From: Pseudomonas serbica
GTDB lineage: Bacteria; Pseudomonadota; Gammaproteobacteria; Pseudomonadales; Pseudomonadaceae
NCBI RefSeq assembly: GCF_028823535.1
Contig: NZ_JAQIYM010000006.1
Coordinates: 1 to 64,000 of the forward strand
DNA length: 64,000 nucleotides
Reading direction: 5' to 3'
Shown here: piece after piece, positions 8,930 to 18,985 of the stretch
Layout of the letters: every line of letters begins with the position of its first letter
Numbering within the stretch: the stretch's first letter is position 1
The notes under the pieces: model-generated
The model's input: only the letters and a program-made list of their open reading frames with translations
Database searches by the model: none
What the model was told of the DNA's origin: nothing
Translations under genes and position numbers: made by a program

Positions 8930-9733
8930 GTGGATAAGGTTCTGAATTTCAAACAAGGCCGTGTGCCGCTGCTGATCAGCATGCCTCACGCCGGCCTGCG
9001 CCTGACCCCGGCGGTCGAGGCGGGGTTGATTCCCGACGCGAAAAGCCTGCCGGACACCGATTGGCACATCCCCCGGCTTTACGATTTTGCTGCAGAACTG
9101 GGTGCCAGCACCTTGGCCGCCGAGTATTCGCGATTCGTCATCGACCTGAACCGGCCGTCCGACGACAAGCCTTTGTATGTCGGCGCGACCACCGGCCTGT
9201 ACCCGGCGACACTGTTCGACGGCATTCCGTTGTTCCGCGAAGGGCACGAGCCTTCCAAAGAAGAGCGTGCGACCTATCTGGAGCAAATCTGGACGCCGTA
9301 TCACAGCACGCTGCAGAACGAGCTGGCGCGACTCAAAGCCGAGTTCGGCTATGCGCTGCTGTTCGATGCGCACTCGATTCGCTCGATCATCCCGCACCTG
9401 TTCGACGGCAAGCTGCCGGACTTCAACCTCGGCACCTTCAATGGCGCCAGTTGCGATCCGCAGCTGGCGAGTCAGCTGGAAGCCATCTGCGCCGCTCATC
9501 CGGATTACAGCCATGTGTTGAACGGGCGCTTCAAGGGCGGCCACATCACCCGGCATTACGGCAATCCGGCAGAAAATATCCATGCCGTGCAACTGGAGTT
9601 GGGCCAGTGCACCTACATGGAAGAGTTCGAGCCGTTCCGTTATCGCCCGGACCTGGCGGAGCCGACGCGTGTGGTATTGAAAGAGTTGTTACAGGGTTTG
9701 CTCGCGTGGGGTGAGGAACGCTACAAACGCTGA
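8930..9733 (+). CDS. hutG: N-formylglutamate deformylase (N-formylglutamate amidohydrolase)
   Basis: A 267-residue enzyme that releases formate from N-formyl-L-glutamate and yields glutamate, the last step of the five-step Pseudomonas hut pathway. HutF for the preceding step is not in the window. The GTG start at 8930 is chosen because AGGAG (8918-8922) overlaps the hutI stop and gives an 8-base spacing. Family features are LLISMPHAGLRL near the start, EYSRFVIDLNRP, LFDAHSIRS and GGHITRHYGNP, which supply the conserved His/Asp/Glu metal ligands. It is the last gene of the hut operon and is followed by an inverted repeat. Confidence 0.93.
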   Translation: MDKVLNFKQGRVPLLISMPHAGLRLTPAVEAGLIPDAKSLPDTDWHIPRLYDFAAELGASTLAAEYSRFVIDLNRPSDDKPLYVGATTGLYPATLFDGIPLFREGHEPSKEERATYLEQIWTPYHSTLQNELARLKAEFGYALLFDAHSIRSIIPHLFDGKLPDFNLGTFNGASCDPQLASQLEAICAAHPDYSHVLNGRFKGGHITRHYGNPAENIHAVQLELGQCTYMEEFEPFRYRPDLAEPTRVVLKELLQGLLAWGEERYKR

Positions 9734-9740
9734 ATCCCGG

Positions 9741-9796
9741 CGCAGGCTGTGATCTTTTGATCCTGAAAAATCAAACCCAAAAGATCGCAGTCTGCG
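9741..9796. repeat. Imperfect inverted repeat / repetitive-type hairpin after hutG
   Basis: Arms of 19 bases at 9741-9759 and 9778-9796 pair with two mismatches; the arms share GATCTTTTG / CAAAAGATC. The sequence differs from the REP families elsewhere in the window. It could be another intergenic repeat family, or it could end hut transcription, since the T-rich arm gives a weak terminator. I see no second copy in this window. Confidence 0.6.
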
Positions 9797-9906
9797 GCAG
9801 CCCTACAGGGGACATGCTCATTGACGTAATTCGGGTTTATGATGCCCAACGGCAGAATAATAGAAGTCCCCCCAGGGATGACCTCGACCCCCTTACGGAG
9901 TGCGCA

Positions 9907-10878
9907 ATGCAGACTTTGTACCCGCAGATCAAACCCCACGCCCGGCACGATCTGGCCGTCGACGAGACCCACACGCTGTATGTCGACGAAAGCGGTTCAC
10001 CGCAAGGTTTGCCGGTGGTGTTCATTCACGGCGGCCCCGGTGCCGGCTGCGATGCCGCGAGTCGGTGCTACTTCGATCCCAACCTGTACCGCATTGTCAC
10101 TTTCGACCAGCGCGGTTGCGGTCGCTCCACCCCCCACGCGAGCCTGGAAAACAACACCACCTGGGATCTGGTCGCCGACCTCGAGCGGATCCGCCAGCAC
10201 CTGGGCATCGACAAATGGGTGCTGTTCGGCGGCTCCTGGGGTTCAACCCTGGCGCTGGCCTACGCGCAAACCCACCCGGAGCGTGTGCACGGGCTGATCC
10301 TGCGCGGGATATTTCTCTGCCGTCCGCAGGAAATCGAATGGTTCTATCAAGCGGGCGCCAGCCGCCTGTTCCCGGATTACTGGCAAGACTACATTGCGCC
10401 GATCCCGTTGGACGAGCGCCATGACCTGCTCAACGCCTTCCACAAACGCCTGACCGGCAATGACCAGATCGCCCAGATGCACGCGGCCAAAGCCTGGTCT
10501 ACCTGGGAAGGTCGCACCGCCACCCTGCGTCCGAATCCGCTGGTGGTCGACCGCTTCTCCGAGCCTCAGCGCGCGTTGTCCATCGCCCGTATCGAATGCC
10601 ACTACTTCACCAACAATGCTTTCCTCGAGCCGAACCAGCTGATTCGCGACATGGGCAAGATCGCCCATTTGCCAGGCGTCATCGTCCACGGTCGTTATGA
10701 CGTGATCTGCCCGCTGGATAACGCCTGGGAACTTCACCAGGCTTGGCCCAATAGCGAGCTGCAAATAATCCGTGACGCGGGCCATGCCGCTGCCGAACCG
10801 GGGATTACCGATGCATTGGTGCGTGCGGCCGATCGAATGGCCCGGCGTCTGCTCGACCTCGCCCCCGAAGAAGCATGA
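9907..10878 (+). CDS. pip: Proline iminopeptidase
   Basis: A 323-residue alpha/beta-hydrolase of peptidase family S33 that removes N-terminal proline from peptides. The start at 9907 is preferred over 9757 because GGAG lies just before it and the protein then begins as expected ([10 protein letters not shown]). HGGPGAG (41-47) forms the oxyanion region. The nucleophile is Ser110 in GGSWGS. The Asp and His of the triad are probably in HGRYDVICP and DAGHAA near the C-terminus. Length agrees with the short Pip family (about 313-323). It overlaps dtd by four bases (ATGA), so the two form a small operon. Confidence 0.93.
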   Translation: MQTLYPQIKPHARHDLAVDETHTLYVDESGSPQGLPVVFIHGGPGAGCDAASRCYFDPNLYRIVTFDQRGCGRSTPHASLENNTTWDLVADLERIRQHLGIDKWVLFGGSWGSTLALAYAQTHPERVHGLILRGIFLCRPQEIEWFYQAGASRLFPDYWQDYIAPIPLDERHDLLNAFHKRLTGNDQIAQMHAAKAWSTWEGRTATLRPNPLVVDRFSEPQRALSIARIECHYFTNNAFLEPNQLIRDMGKIAHLPGVIVHGRYDVICPLDNAWELHQAWPNSELQIIRDAGHAAAEPGITDALVRAADRMARRLLDLAPEEA

Positions 10879-11312
10879 AGGGCCTGTTGCAACGCGTGCG
10901 CGGCGCGCGAGTCGAGGTAGCAGGTGAGGTGGTGGGTGCGATCGACCAGGGTTTGCTCGTGCTGGTAGCCGTCGAGCCGGGCGACACGCGGGCCAGCGCC
11001 GACAAACTTCTCAATAAGCTGCTTAACTATCGAGTGTTCAGCGACGCTGAGGGCAAGATGAACCTGTCCTTGGCGGATGTGAGTGGCGGGTTGCTGCTGG
11101 TCTCGCAGTTCACCCTGGCCGCCGATACCAAGAGCGGGTTGCGTCCGAGTTTCTCGACTGCTGCCCCTCCAGCCTTGGGCGAGGAGCTTTTCGACTATCT
11201 ATTAGGCAAAGCGAAACAGGTGCATGGCACTGTGGCATCAGGTAGATTCGGCGCGGATATGCAGGTGCACTTGGTCAATGACGGCCCTGTGACCTTCCTG
11301 TTACAGACCTGA
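10875..11312 (+). CDS. dtd: D-aminoacyl-tRNA deacylase
   Basis: A 145-residue protein that hydrolyses D-aminoacyl-tRNA (and mischarged glycyl-tRNA), a cytoplasmic quality-control step. Family signatures are SQFTLAAD (77-84) and [10 protein letters not shown] at the C-terminus, which carries the Gly-cisPro region. Length is typical of bacterial DTD. It is translationally coupled to pip. No strong terminator follows at once; the long opgG leader comes next. Confidence 0.95.
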   Translation: MKGLLQRVRGARVEVAGEVVGAIDQGLLVLVAVEPGDTRASADKLLNKLLNYRVFSDAEGKMNLSLADVSGGLLLVSQFTLAADTKSGLRPSFSTAAPPALGEELFDYLLGKAKQVHGTVASGRFGADMQVHLVNDGPVTFLLQT

Positions 11313-11633
11313 AAGCGCTTGAAACATCTTTTTTGAGCGCATTTCGACTGAAAACAGGCGTTTTTCCCAATAAATACTTTGTTACCCCTGATGCGTTGTA
11401 ACGCGGCCTACTAGATAATCGCGCGCTACGGGGATCAGCGTTCGTTGGTCCATTTTGACTTAGGTAGAGACTTGTCCGGATCCGATTGGGGAATCATTTT
11501 GCCCCAGCGGAGTCGGAACAATGCTCGCCAACTTGGCAAGAGTGGTCTGCAGGACCGGTTTTTTTATGCCGGATGCCTACAGGCCCTTTAACTGGCCGTT
11601 GGTTTTTTGATCTGTTTTCGGCGAGGGTTGCTC
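11313..11633 (+). other. 321-base intergenic leader upstream of opgG
   Basis: No gene is visible. The region holds a possible -10 element (TAGATAAT near 11414) without a convincing -35, a GGGG/CCCC hairpin near 11488-11505, a perfect GCCAA-C-TTGGC mini-palindrome (11527-11537), and a hairpin with T-run at 11544-11565. The stem-loops so close to the opgG start suggest a structured 5' leader, but this is inference. Confidence 0.5.
11544..11565 (+). terminator. Terminator-like hairpin in the opgG leader
   Basis: GGTC (11544-11547) and GACC (11553-11556) form a short stem, followed by seven T (11559-11565). The stem is weak. It could end pip-dtd transcription or act as an attenuator for opgG. 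Confidence 0.4.
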
Positions 11634-13451
11634 GTGATTGTTAGTCCCTGTAACGCACCAAAATTGACTGCCAAACGGTTTCGTAGCGCATTGGTAGCGG
11701 GTTCGGCACTGTTGTGCCTGCTCAGCGCCGGCCAGCTTTGGGCATTCAGTCTGGATGATGTATCGGTCAAGGCAAAAGAGCTGGCCGGGCAAAAGTACGA
11801 AGCTCCGCGCAGTAACCTGCCGAACGAATTTCGCGAGATGAAATTCGCCGATTATCAGAAAATTCGCTTCCTGACTGAAAAAGCAGAATGGGCCGATCAG
11901 AAGACCCCGTTCAAGCTGTCCTTCTATCACCAGGGTATGCATTTCGATACGCCGGTGAAAATCAACGAAATCACGGCGAACACCGTCGAAGAGATCAAGT
12001 ACGACCCAAGTCGTTTCGATTTCGGTGACGTCAAGTTCGATCCAAAGGCCACCGAACAACTCGGTTATGCCGGTTTCCGCGTCCTGTACCCAATCAACAA
12101 GGCTGACAAGCAAGACGAAATCATGACCATGCTCGGCGCGAGTTATTTCCGCGTGGTCGGCAAGGGTCACGTCTACGGATTGTCCGCTCGCGGCATGGCG
12201 ATCGATACTGCCTTGCCGTCCGGTGAAGAATTCCCGCGTTTTCGCGAGTTCTGGATTCAGCAACCGAAACCCGGCGACAAGCACCTGGTGATCTTCGCCC
12301 TGCTGGATTCGCCACGGGCGACCGGAGCCTATCGCCTGACGCTGCGTCCGGGCAGCGACACCATTGTCGACGTCAAGGCGCAGATGTTCCTGCGTGACAA
12401 GGTCGGCAAACTGGGTATCGCGCCGTTGACCAGCATGTACCTGTTCGGCGCCAACCAGCCGTCGAAAGTGCTGAACTATCGCCGCGAATTGCACGATTCC
12501 AGCGGCCTGGCCATCCATGCCGGTAACGGCGAGTGGATCTGGCGTCCGCTGAACAATCCGAAACACCTGGCGGTGAGCAACTTCTCGGTTGAGAACCCGC
12601 GTGGCTTTGGCTTGCTGCAACGTGGCCGTGACTTCAGCCACTACGAAGATCTCGACGACCGCTACGACAAGCGCCCAAGCGCCTGGATCGAACCGAAGGG
12701 CGACTGGGGCAAGGGCTCCGTCGATCTGGTAGAGATTCCGACTGCCGACGAAACCAACGACAATATCGTGGCTTTCTGGAGCCCGGACACGATGCCGGAA
12801 CCTGGCCAGCCGCTGGACTTCGCCTATCGCATGCACTGGACCATGGACGAAGCCTCGATTCATGCCCCGGACAGCGCCTGGGTCAAGCAGACCCTGCGTT
12901 CCACCGGTGACGTCAAACAGTCCAACCTGATTCGTCAGCCGGACGGTAGCGTTGCCTATCTGGTGGACTTCGAAGGCCCCTCCCTGGCGGCGTTGCCGGC
13001 AGATGCGGACGTTCGCAGCCAGGTCAGCGTCGGTGAGAACGCCGAGCTGGTGGAAAACAGCGTGCGCTACAACCCTGAGACCAAGGGCTGGCGCCTGACC
13101 CTGCGGATGAAGATCAAGGACGCGAGCAAGGCCACCGAGATGCGTGCTGCGCTGGTGCAGAGCATCGTGCCAGCCGATTTGGCCAAGACTTCTCTGCCCG
13201 TGTCGAACTCTTCCGTTGCCAAGGCCGACAAGGTCGCCGCCAAGCAGCAGGAAAAAGCCGACAAGGAAGCGAAGGCAGCCGAAGCCAAGCAGGCCGAGGC
13301 CAAGCCGGTCGCAGATGCCAAGGACGCGGCAAACAACAAAGACGCCACGCAGCCTGCTGCTGCCGACGCGGCCCCAGCCACACCGGAATCGGCACCGACT
13401 GAAGAAGTCCTGACCGAGACCTGGAGTTATCAGTTGCCTGCCGATGAGTAA
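11634..13451 (+). CDS. opgG: OpgG (MdoG), periplasmic glucan biosynthesis protein
   Basis: A 605-residue exported protein needed with OpgH to make osmoregulated periplasmic beta-glucans. I chose the GTG at 11634 because GAGGG lies 6-7 bases upstream; 11607 is also open. The signal peptide is [24 protein letters not shown], with the mature protein starting at about FSLDDV. The body has the OpgG signatures [11 protein letters not shown] and [16 protein letters not shown]. The C-terminus has an unusual Ala/Lys/Glu-rich stretch of about 85 residues (about 520-590) before the final TETWSYQLP. This makes it longer than the roughly 510-residue enterobacterial protein. It overlaps opgH by eight bases. 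Confidence 0.92.
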   Translation: MIVSPCNAPKLTAKRFRSALVAGSALLCLLSAGQLWAFSLDDVSVKAKELAGQKYEAPRSNLPNEFREMKFADYQKIRFLTEKAEWADQKTPFKLSFYHQGMHFDTPVKINEITANTVEEIKYDPSRFDFGDVKFDPKATEQLGYAGFRVLYPINKADKQDEIMTMLGASYFRVVGKGHVYGLSARGMAIDTALPSGEEFPRFREFWIQQPKPGDKHLVIFALLDSPRATGAYRLTLRPGSDTIVDVKAQMFLRDKVGKLGIAPLTSMYLFGANQPSKVLNYRRELHDSSGLAIHAGNGEWIWRPLNNPKHLAVSNFSVENPRGFGLLQRGRDFSHYEDLDDRYDKRPSAWIEPKGDWGKGSVDLVEIPTADETNDNIVAFWSPDTMPEPGQPLDFAYRMHWTMDEASIHAPDSAWVKQTLRSTGDVKQSNLIRQPDGSVAYLVDFEGPSLAALPADADVRSQVSVGENAELVENSVRYNPETKGWRLTLRMKIKDASKATEMRAALVQSIVPADLAKTSLPVSNSSVAKADKVAAKQQEKADKEAKAAEAKQAEAKPVADAKDAANNKDATQPAAADAAPATPESAPTEEVLTETWSYQLPADE

Positions 13452-16014
13452 TTCTCAAGTACAGCCAGAGACGCTTTCCGAGTATCTGGCACATCTGCCG
13501 ATGACCGACCAGCAGCGCGCGGAACTCGCGGGCTGCCAGTCCTTCAGCGAATTGCACGAGCGTTTGTCGTCTTCGACATTTGACGCCCCGACCGACGCTG
13601 CCCAGGCTTCGGTTGGCAAGCGCCTGACCCTGAGCACTGCCGAAGAATTGCAGGACGCCGAAATGCTGGCGCTTGACGTCAGTGGTCGGGTCGTCCTCAA
13701 GGCGACCCCACCGATTCGTCGGACCAAGGTCGTGCCGGAGCCATGGCGAACCAATATCCTGGTGCGTGGCTGGCGTCGCCTGACCGGGCGTACCAACCCG
13801 CCGAAGCCGCCGAAGGACGAGAATGTCTTGCCAGCGGCGCGCTGGCGCACGGTCGGTTCGATCCGTCGCTACATTCTGCTGGTACTGATGCTCGGCCAGA
13901 CCATCGTCGCCGGCTGGTACATGAAAGGCATCATGCCGTATCAGGGCTGGTCGTTCGTCGACCTGGAAGAAGTCCTGCATCAACCGCTGCTGCAAACGGC
14001 CACGCAAGTGCTGCCGTACGCCTTGCAGACCAGCATCCTGATCCTGTTCGGGATTCTGTTCTGTTGGGTCTCGGCCGGGTTCTGGACTGCACTGATGGGC
14101 TTCCTCGAGTTGCTCACCGGTCATGATAAATACCGCATCTCCGGCAAAAGCGCTGGCAACGAGCCGATTCCGAAGGACGCGCGCACCGCATTGGTGATGC
14201 CGATCTGCAACGAAGACGTGCCACGAGTATTTGCCGGTCTGCGTGCAACGTTCGAGTCGGTAGCAGCCACGGGTGACCTGGATCGCTTCGACTTCTTCGT
14301 CCTCAGCGACAGTAACGACGCGGATATCTGCGTCGCCGAGCAACAGGCCTGGCTGGACGTCTGCCGCGAAGCCAAGGGTTTCGGCAAGATTTTCTATCGC
14401 CGCCGCCGTCGTCGTGTGAAGCGTAAAAGCGGCAACCTCGACGACTTCTGCCGGCGCTGGGGGGGTGACTACAAGTACATGGTCGTGCTCGACGCCGACT
14501 CGGTGATGAGCGGTGAGTGCCTGACCAGCCTGGTCCGCCTGATGGAAGCCACGCCGGACGCCGGGATCATCCAGACCGCGCCACGGGCGTCGGGCATGGA
14601 CACCCTGTATGCGCGCATGCAGCAGTTCGCGACCCGCGTGTACGGTCCGCTGTTCACCGCCGGCCTGCACTTCTGGCAGTTGGGCGAATCGCACTACTGG
14701 GGCCACAACGCGATCATCCGCATGAAGCCGTTCATCGAGCACTGCGCCCTGGCGCCGTTGCCGGGTAAAGGCGCGTTTGCCGGTGCGATCCTGTCTCACG
14801 ACTTCGTCGAAGCCGCGTTGATGCGCCGTGCCGGTTGGGGTGTGTGGATTGCCTACGACTTGCCGGGCAGCTACGAAGAGCTGCCGCCGAACCTGCTGGA
14901 CGAACTCAAGCGTGATCGCCGCTGGTGCCACGGCAACCTGATGAACTTCCGCCTGTTCCTCGTGAAAGGCATGCACCCGGTGCACCGCGCAGTGTTCCTG
15001 ACCGGCGTGATGTCCTACCTGTCGGCGCCCTTGTGGTTCTTCTTCCTGGTGCTGTCTACGGCGCTGCTGGCAGTCAACACGCTGATGGAGCCGCAGTACT
15101 TCCTCGAACCGCGCCAGCTTTATCCATTGTGGCCACAATGGCATCCGGACAAGGCAATCGCGCTGTTCTCGACCACGGTCGTGCTGCTGTTCCTGCCAAA
15201 ACTGTTGAGCGTCATCCTGATCTGGGCCAAGGGCGCGAAAGAGTTCGGCGGCAAGCTCAAGGTGACCTTGTCGATGCTGCTGGAGATGCTGTTTTCCATG
15301 CTGCTGGCGCCGGTGCGGATGATTTTCCACACCCGTTTCGTGCTCGCCGCGTTCCTCGGCTGGGCCGCGACCTGGAACTCGCCGCAGCGTGACGACGACT
15401 CCACGCCATGGAGCGAGGCGGTCAAGCGCCACGGCCCGCAGACCTTGCTGGGCTTCTTCTGGGCACTGCTGGTGATCTGGCTGAACCCGAGCTTCCTGTG
15501 GTGGCTGGTGCCGATTGTCGGTTCTCTGATGCTGTCGATCCCGGTGTCGGTGATTTCCAGTCGTGTCGGCCTGGGCCTGAAGTCCCGCGACGAGAGCCTG
15601 TTCCTGATTCCGGAGGAATACAATCCACCGCAGGCACTGCTGGCCACCGACCAATACACCCACGAAAACCGCTGGCATGCGCTGAATGACGGCTTTATCC
15701 GTGCGGTGGTCGATCCGCAGCAGAATGCCCTGGCATGCTCGCTGGCGACCTCGCGTCACCGTGAGGCCGAGCCGATCGAATGGCTGCGGGTCGAGCGGGT
15801 GCGCCACGCCATGAAAGTCGGGCCTGAAGGCCTGACCAACAATGAGCGTGTGCAACTGCTGAGCGATCCGGTGGCATTGGCTCGTTTGCATGAGCAGATC
15901 TGGAGCGAAGGTCACCCCGAGTGGCTGGGTGCGTGGCGCAAGTCGGTCCAGGCCGATCCGCACGCTCCGCTGTTACCGCTCCAACCGCTGATCGTTCAAG
16001 CCCAACCGGCCTGA
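13444..16014 (+). CDS. opgH: OpgH (MdoH), glucan glucosyltransferase
   Basis: An 856-residue inner-membrane family 2 glycosyltransferase that polymerises UDP-glucose into beta-1,2-linked glucan and passes it to the periplasm. Two membrane segments precede the catalytic domain and several follow it. Catalytic motifs are [19 protein letters not shown] (the D-x-D), LSHDFVEA and [11 protein letters not shown], the (Q/R)xxRW motif. The N-terminal cytoplasmic region of about 130 residues carries [14 protein letters not shown], common in OpgH. The start overlaps the end of opgG, so the operon is coupled. A GC-rich hairpin follows the stop. Confidence 0.95.
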   Translation: MSNSQVQPETLSEYLAHLPMTDQQRAELAGCQSFSELHERLSSSTFDAPTDAAQASVGKRLTLSTAEELQDAEMLALDVSGRVVLKATPPIRRTKVVPEPWRTNILVRGWRRLTGRTNPPKPPKDENVLPAARWRTVGSIRRYILLVLMLGQTIVAGWYMKGIMPYQGWSFVDLEEVLHQPLLQTATQVLPYALQTSILILFGILFCWVSAGFWTALMGFLELLTGHDKYRISGKSAGNEPIPKDARTALVMPICNEDVPRVFAGLRATFESVAATGDLDRFDFFVLSDSNDADICVAEQQAWLDVCREAKGFGKIFYRRRRRRVKRKSGNLDDFCRRWGGDYKYMVVLDADSVMSGECLTSLVRLMEATPDAGIIQTAPRASGMDTLYARMQQFATRVYGPLFTAGLHFWQLGESHYWGHNAIIRMKPFIEHCALAPLPGKGAFAGAILSHDFVEAALMRRAGWGVWIAYDLPGSYEELPPNLLDELKRDRRWCHGNLMNFRLFLVKGMHPVHRAVFLTGVMSYLSAPLWFFFLVLSTALLAVNTLMEPQYFLEPRQLYPLWPQWHPDKAIALFSTTVVLLFLPKLLSVILIWAKGAKEFGGKLKVTLSMLLEMLFSMLLAPVRMIFHTRFVLAAFLGWAATWNSPQRDDDSTPWSEAVKRHGPQTLLGFFWALLVIWLNPSFLWWLVPIVGSLMLSIPVSVISSRVGLGLKSRDESLFLIPEEYNPPQALLATDQYTHENRWHALNDGFIRAVVDPQQNALACSLATSRHREAEPIEWLRVERVRHAMKVGPEGLTNNERVQLLSDPVALARLHEQIWSEGHPEWLGAWRKSVQADPHAPLLPLQPLIVQAQPA

Positions 16015-16017
16015 TGA

Positions 16018-16046
16018 AAAGCCCCGCTTGATAGCGGGGCTTGATT
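16018..16046 (+). terminator. Terminator of the opgGH operon
   Basis: A-run, then arms GCCCCGC (16021-16027) and GCGGGGC (16034-16040) around a six-base loop, followed by a short T-containing tail. The stem is strong and the T-run is poor. Confidence 0.7.
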
Positions 16047-16047
16047 G

Positions 16048-16073
16048 CTCCCACGCAGAGCGTGGGAACGATC
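16048..16073. repeat. Palindromic repeat, CCCACGCAGAGCGTGGG family (single copy)
   Basis: A near-perfect palindrome around GCAGAGC. The same sequence recurs twice in the cluster at 17041-17145, on the other side of the binding-protein gene. A partial copy (TTCCCACGCA) lies at about 16086-16095. It is a different family from the GGGAGCGGGCTTGC REPs. Confidence 0.8.
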
Positions 16074-16228
16074 ATGATCACCAACAATTCCCACGCAAAC
16101 CCTTGTCGAGTGCGTTAGCATCCGTCCCCGAATTGGTGCGCCCGGACCGTTTTGTGTCCGTATCTGCCTGTTTTCCTTGGGGAACTGTCGATTTCGCGCC
16201 GCAAACGTCATGGTTTTGGGGGATTAAG

Positions 16229-17026
16229 ATGAAGAAGTATCTGTCGATGCTGCTGGTCGGCGTCACAGCACTGGTTGCAGTCAGCGCGGCGCAGGCCGGT
16301 GCCATTGATGACGCGGTCAAGCGCGGCACCTTGAAAGTCGGTATGGACCCGACCTACATGCCGTTCGAAATGACCAACAAACGTGGCGAGATCATCGGAT
16401 TCGAAGTCGACATCCTCAAAGCCATGACCAAGGCCATGGGCGTCAAGCTGGAGCTGGTGTCCACCGGCTATGACGGCATCATCCCGGCTTTGCTGACCGA
16501 CAAGTTCGACATGATCGGCAGCGGCATGACCCTGACCCAGGAACGCAACCTGCGCCTGAATTTCAGCGAACCCTTCATCGTCGTCGGCCAGACCCTGCTG
16601 ATCCGCAAGGAACTGGAAGGCACCATCAAGTCCTACAAAGACCTGAACACCGCCGACTATCGCATCACCTCCAAGCTGGGCACCACCGGCGAAATGGTCG
16701 CCAAAAAACTGATTGCCAAGGCCAAGTACCACGGCTACGACAATGAGCAGGAAGCGGTGCTCGACGTGGTCAACGGCAAGGCCGACGCCTTCATCTACGA
16801 CGCGCCGTACAACGTTGTCGCCGTGAACAAGGTCGGCAACGGCAAACTGGTGTTCCTCGACAAGCCGTTCACTTACGAGCCGCTGGCGTTCGGGCTGAAG
16901 AAGGGTGACTACGACAGCATCAACTTCATCAACAACTTCCTGCACCAGATCCACGAAGACGGCACCTACGATCGTATCCATGACAAGTGGTTCAAAGACA
17001 CCGCCTGGCAGAAGGACATGGAGTAA
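16229..17026 (+). CDS. Polar amino acid ABC transporter, periplasmic binding protein
   Basis: A 265-residue exported binding protein (SBP_bac_3 type). The ATG at 16229 follows GGGGG and gives a signal peptide (MKKYLSML, cleavage after AQA at 23). The mature protein begins GAIDDAVKRGTLKVGMDPTYMPFE, the usual strand that opens amino acid binding proteins. MTLTQERNLRLNFSEPF carries the substrate-contacting Arg. The specific amino acid cannot be read from sequence. Permease and ATPase genes follow, but 139 bases of repeat separate them from this gene, so the binding protein may be expressed at a different level. Gene order agrees with P. aeruginosa PA5076-PA5074, as I recall it. Confidence 0.88.
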   Translation: MKKYLSMLLVGVTALVAVSAAQAGAIDDAVKRGTLKVGMDPTYMPFEMTNKRGEIIGFEVDILKAMTKAMGVKLELVSTGYDGIIPALLTDKFDMIGSGMTLTQERNLRLNFSEPFIVVGQTLLIRKELEGTIKSYKDLNTADYRITSKLGTTGEMVAKKLIAKAKYHGYDNEQEAVLDVVNGKADAFIYDAPYNVVAVNKVGNGKLVFLDKPFTYEPLAFGLKKGDYDSINFINNFLHQIHEDGTYDRIHDKWFKDTAWQKDME

Positions 17027-17040
17027 CACCTCTACTTGAT

Positions 17041-17145
17041 CGTTCCCACGCTCTGCGTGGGAATGCCGCCCGGGACGCTCCGCGTCCCTTCGCAAGCGTG
17101 ACGCAGAGCGTCACAGGATGCATTCCCACGCAGAGCGTGGGAACG
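17041..17145. repeat. Cluster of four palindromic hairpins (compound repeat)
   Basis: Two outer copies of the CCCACGCAGAGCGTGGG repeat lie in inverted orientation (17041-17065 and 17121-17145). Between them are two further perfect hairpins: GGGACGCTCCGCGTCCC (17072-17088) and GTGACGCAGAGCGTCAC (17098-17114). All share the GACGC/ACGC-AGAGC or CTCCGC theme. The cluster fills the gap between binding-protein and permease genes and ends 20 bases before the permease start. Confidence 0.88.
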
Positions 17146-17165
17146 AGCGAATCAGAGAAGCGTTC

Positions 17166-18125
17166 ATGAAACAGAAAAAAGCCCAATGGCCCTGGCACGT
17201 GCTGACCGTGCTGGTGTTGATCGGCCTTGCCGGCGCGTTGTATTACGCCACCTCGCTGATGTCCTACGAATGGCGCTGGAATCGCGTACCCCAGTACTTT
17301 GCCTACCACGCCGAAGAGTCCCAGCGCGCCGCCGACATCTCCACCGTCAGCGAACTGGTGCGCAAGGGCGACAAGGCTGAAGTCACCCTGCGCAATGACG
17401 CGGGCGACGAGCAGCACATGACCGTCGACGACAATAGCCTGCAAGTCGCCCAGGGCGATGACGTGGCCGAAGGCGATGTGATTGGCGTCACCCGTCATTG
17501 GGCCGCCGGACCGTTGTTGTGGGGGCTCTGGACCACGTTGTGGCTGTCGGTGGTGTCCGGTGTGCTCGGGCTGTTGATCGGCCTGGCGACGGGCCTGTGC
17601 CGGCTGTCGAACAACCCGACCCTGCGCGATCTCTCGACCATCTACGTCGAACTGGTACGCGGTACGCCGCTGCTGGTGCAGATCTTCATTTTCTACTTCT
17701 TCATCGGCACCGTGATGAACCTGTCCCGGGAGTTCGCCGGGATCGCCGCGCTGTCGCTGTTCACTGGCGCCTACGTCGCAGAGATCATCCGCTCCGGTGT
17801 GCAGTCGATTGCCCGTGGCCAGAACGAAGCCGCACGTTCCCTGGGCTTGAGTGCGGGGCAGTCGATGCGCCATGTGGTGTTGCCGCAAGCGTTCAAGCGC
17901 GTGTTGCCACCGTTGGCCGGGCAGTTCATCAGCCTGGTGAAAGACACATCGCTGGTGTCGGTGATTGCGATTACCGAGCTGCTCAAAAGTGGTCGTGAAG
18001 TCATCACCACCTCGTTCTCGCCGTTCGAAATCCTGTTCTGCGTTGCTGGCCTGTACCTGTTGATCAACCTGCCGCTGTCGAAAATCGCCAGTCGGCTTGA
18101 GCGGAGGCTCGCGCAAAGTGATTGA
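17166..18125 (+). CDS. Polar amino acid ABC transporter, permease (HisM/GlnP-like) with extracytoplasmic insert
   Basis: A 319-residue permease. The ATG at 17166 follows AGAGAAG; an upstream in-frame start lies inside the repeat and is not used. One helix at 10-30 is followed by an unusually long hydrophilic segment (about 35-115) and then the standard five-helix core. The EAA loop near residue 220 reads [23 protein letters not shown]. The hydrophilic segment is rich in charged residues, with paired patterns ([31 protein letters not shown]) suggesting a small beta domain outside the membrane. A typical HisM is about 220-240 residues, so this is an extended form. It overlaps the ATPase gene by eight bases. 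Confidence 0.88.
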   Translation: MKQKKAQWPWHVLTVLVLIGLAGALYYATSLMSYEWRWNRVPQYFAYHAEESQRAADISTVSELVRKGDKAEVTLRNDAGDEQHMTVDDNSLQVAQGDDVAEGDVIGVTRHWAAGPLLWGLWTTLWLSVVSGVLGLLIGLATGLCRLSNNPTLRDLSTIYVELVRGTPLLVQIFIFYFFIGTVMNLSREFAGIAALSLFTGAYVAEIIRSGVQSIARGQNEAARSLGLSAGQSMRHVVLPQAFKRVLPPLAGQFISLVKDTSLVSVIAITELLKSGREVITTSFSPFEILFCVAGLYLLINLPLSKIASRLERRLAQSD

Positions 18126-18852
18126 AGTCCGCGATCTGGTAAAAGTCTATGACACCCGTGGTCAGGTGGTGCGGGCGGTGGACAACGTCAGTACGAACGT
18201 CGCCAAGGGCGAGGTGCTGGTGGTGATCGGTCCGTCCGGCTCCGGCAAGTCGACCTTCTTGCGCTGCCTCAATGGCCTGGAAGAGTTCGATTCGGGTTCG
18301 GTGAGCATCGATGGCCTGCAACTGGCCGACCCTAAAACCGATGTGAACGCCTATCGTCGCGAAGTCGGCATGGTGTTCCAGCATTTCAACCTGTTCCCGC
18401 ACATGACCGTGTTGGAAAACCTCTGCCTGGCGCAGAAGGTCGTGCGCAAGCGCGGCAAGAAAGAGCGCGAGGCCAAGGCCATGGTGCTGCTGGAGAAGGT
18501 CGGGATCGCGCAGAAGGCCAACGAATTTCCATCGCGATTGTCCGGCGGTCAGCAACAGCGGGTGGCGATTGCCCGCGCGCTGGCGATGGAGCCGAAGGTC
18601 ATGCTCTTCGATGAGCCGACCTCGGCGCTGGACCCGGAAATGGTCGGTGAAGTGCTGGACGTGATGAAAAACCTGGCCGTGGAAGGCATGACCATGGTCT
18701 GCGTCACCCACGAAATGGGCTTTGCCCGGGAAGTAGCGGATCGGGTGCTGTTCTTCGATCACGGCAAGCTGCTGGAAGACGCCTCGCCCGCGCAGTTCTT
18801 CGATGCGCCGAAGGATCCGCGGGCGCAGGCCTTCCTTCGTCAGGTCCTTTAA
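18118..18852 (+). CDS. Polar amino acid ABC transporter, ATP-binding protein (GlnQ/HisP-like)
   Basis: A 244-residue ATPase. The GTG at 18118 is preferred over TTG at 18097 because GGAGG lies 10 bases upstream and [15 protein letters not shown] is the expected beginning. Motifs are Walker [10 protein letters not shown] (38-46), signature [14 protein letters not shown], Walker [15 protein letters not shown] and switch His in CVTHEMGFA. The subfamily is typical of glutamate/glutamine/arginine-type importers; the substrate is unknown here. It overlaps the permease gene, so the two are coupled. A REP doublet follows and separates it from the convergent chemoreceptor gene. Confidence 0.92.
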   Translation: MIEVRDLVKVYDTRGQVVRAVDNVSTNVAKGEVLVVIGPSGSGKSTFLRCLNGLEEFDSGSVSIDGLQLADPKTDVNAYRREVGMVFQHFNLFPHMTVLENLCLAQKVVRKRGKKEREAKAMVLLEKVGIAQKANEFPSRLSGGQQQRVAIARALAMEPKVMLFDEPTSALDPEMVGEVLDVMKNLAVEGMTMVCVTHEMGFAREVADRVLFFDHGKLLEDASPAQFFDAPKDPRAQAFLRQVL

Positions 18853-18873
18853 TTTCACCGGCCTCTTGGCCGC

Positions 18874-18963
18874 CTTCGCGAGCAGGCTCGCTCCCACAGT
18901 AGTTCGGGTGAACACAGAGTATGTGTCTACTACAAAGTCTGTGGGGGCGAGCCTGCTCGCGAT
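18874..18963. repeat. REP doublet (REPIN), GCGAGCCTGCTCGC subtype
   Basis: Inverted arms at about 18874-18899 and 18939-18963 share the GAGCCTGCTCGC core. The right arm has GGGGGCGAG where the left has the complement of GGGAGCGAG. It lies between the 3' ends of the ABC ATPase gene and the chemoreceptor gene, where it could also act as a bidirectional stop. Confidence 0.85.
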
Positions 18964-18985
18964 AGCATCACCTCTATGAATCTCT

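Noticed and set aside
5947..8982. A 1011-codon open frame on the minus strand opposite the hut genes
   Set aside because: It runs antisense to clearly recognisable hutH and hutI, its translation is rich in His/Gln/Arg/Val as expected from the reverse complement of high-GC codons, and no family features are seen.
13114..15963. Long minus-strand frame (949 codons) opposite opgH
   Set aside because: A shadow of opgH in high-GC DNA. No recognisable domain or ribosome site.
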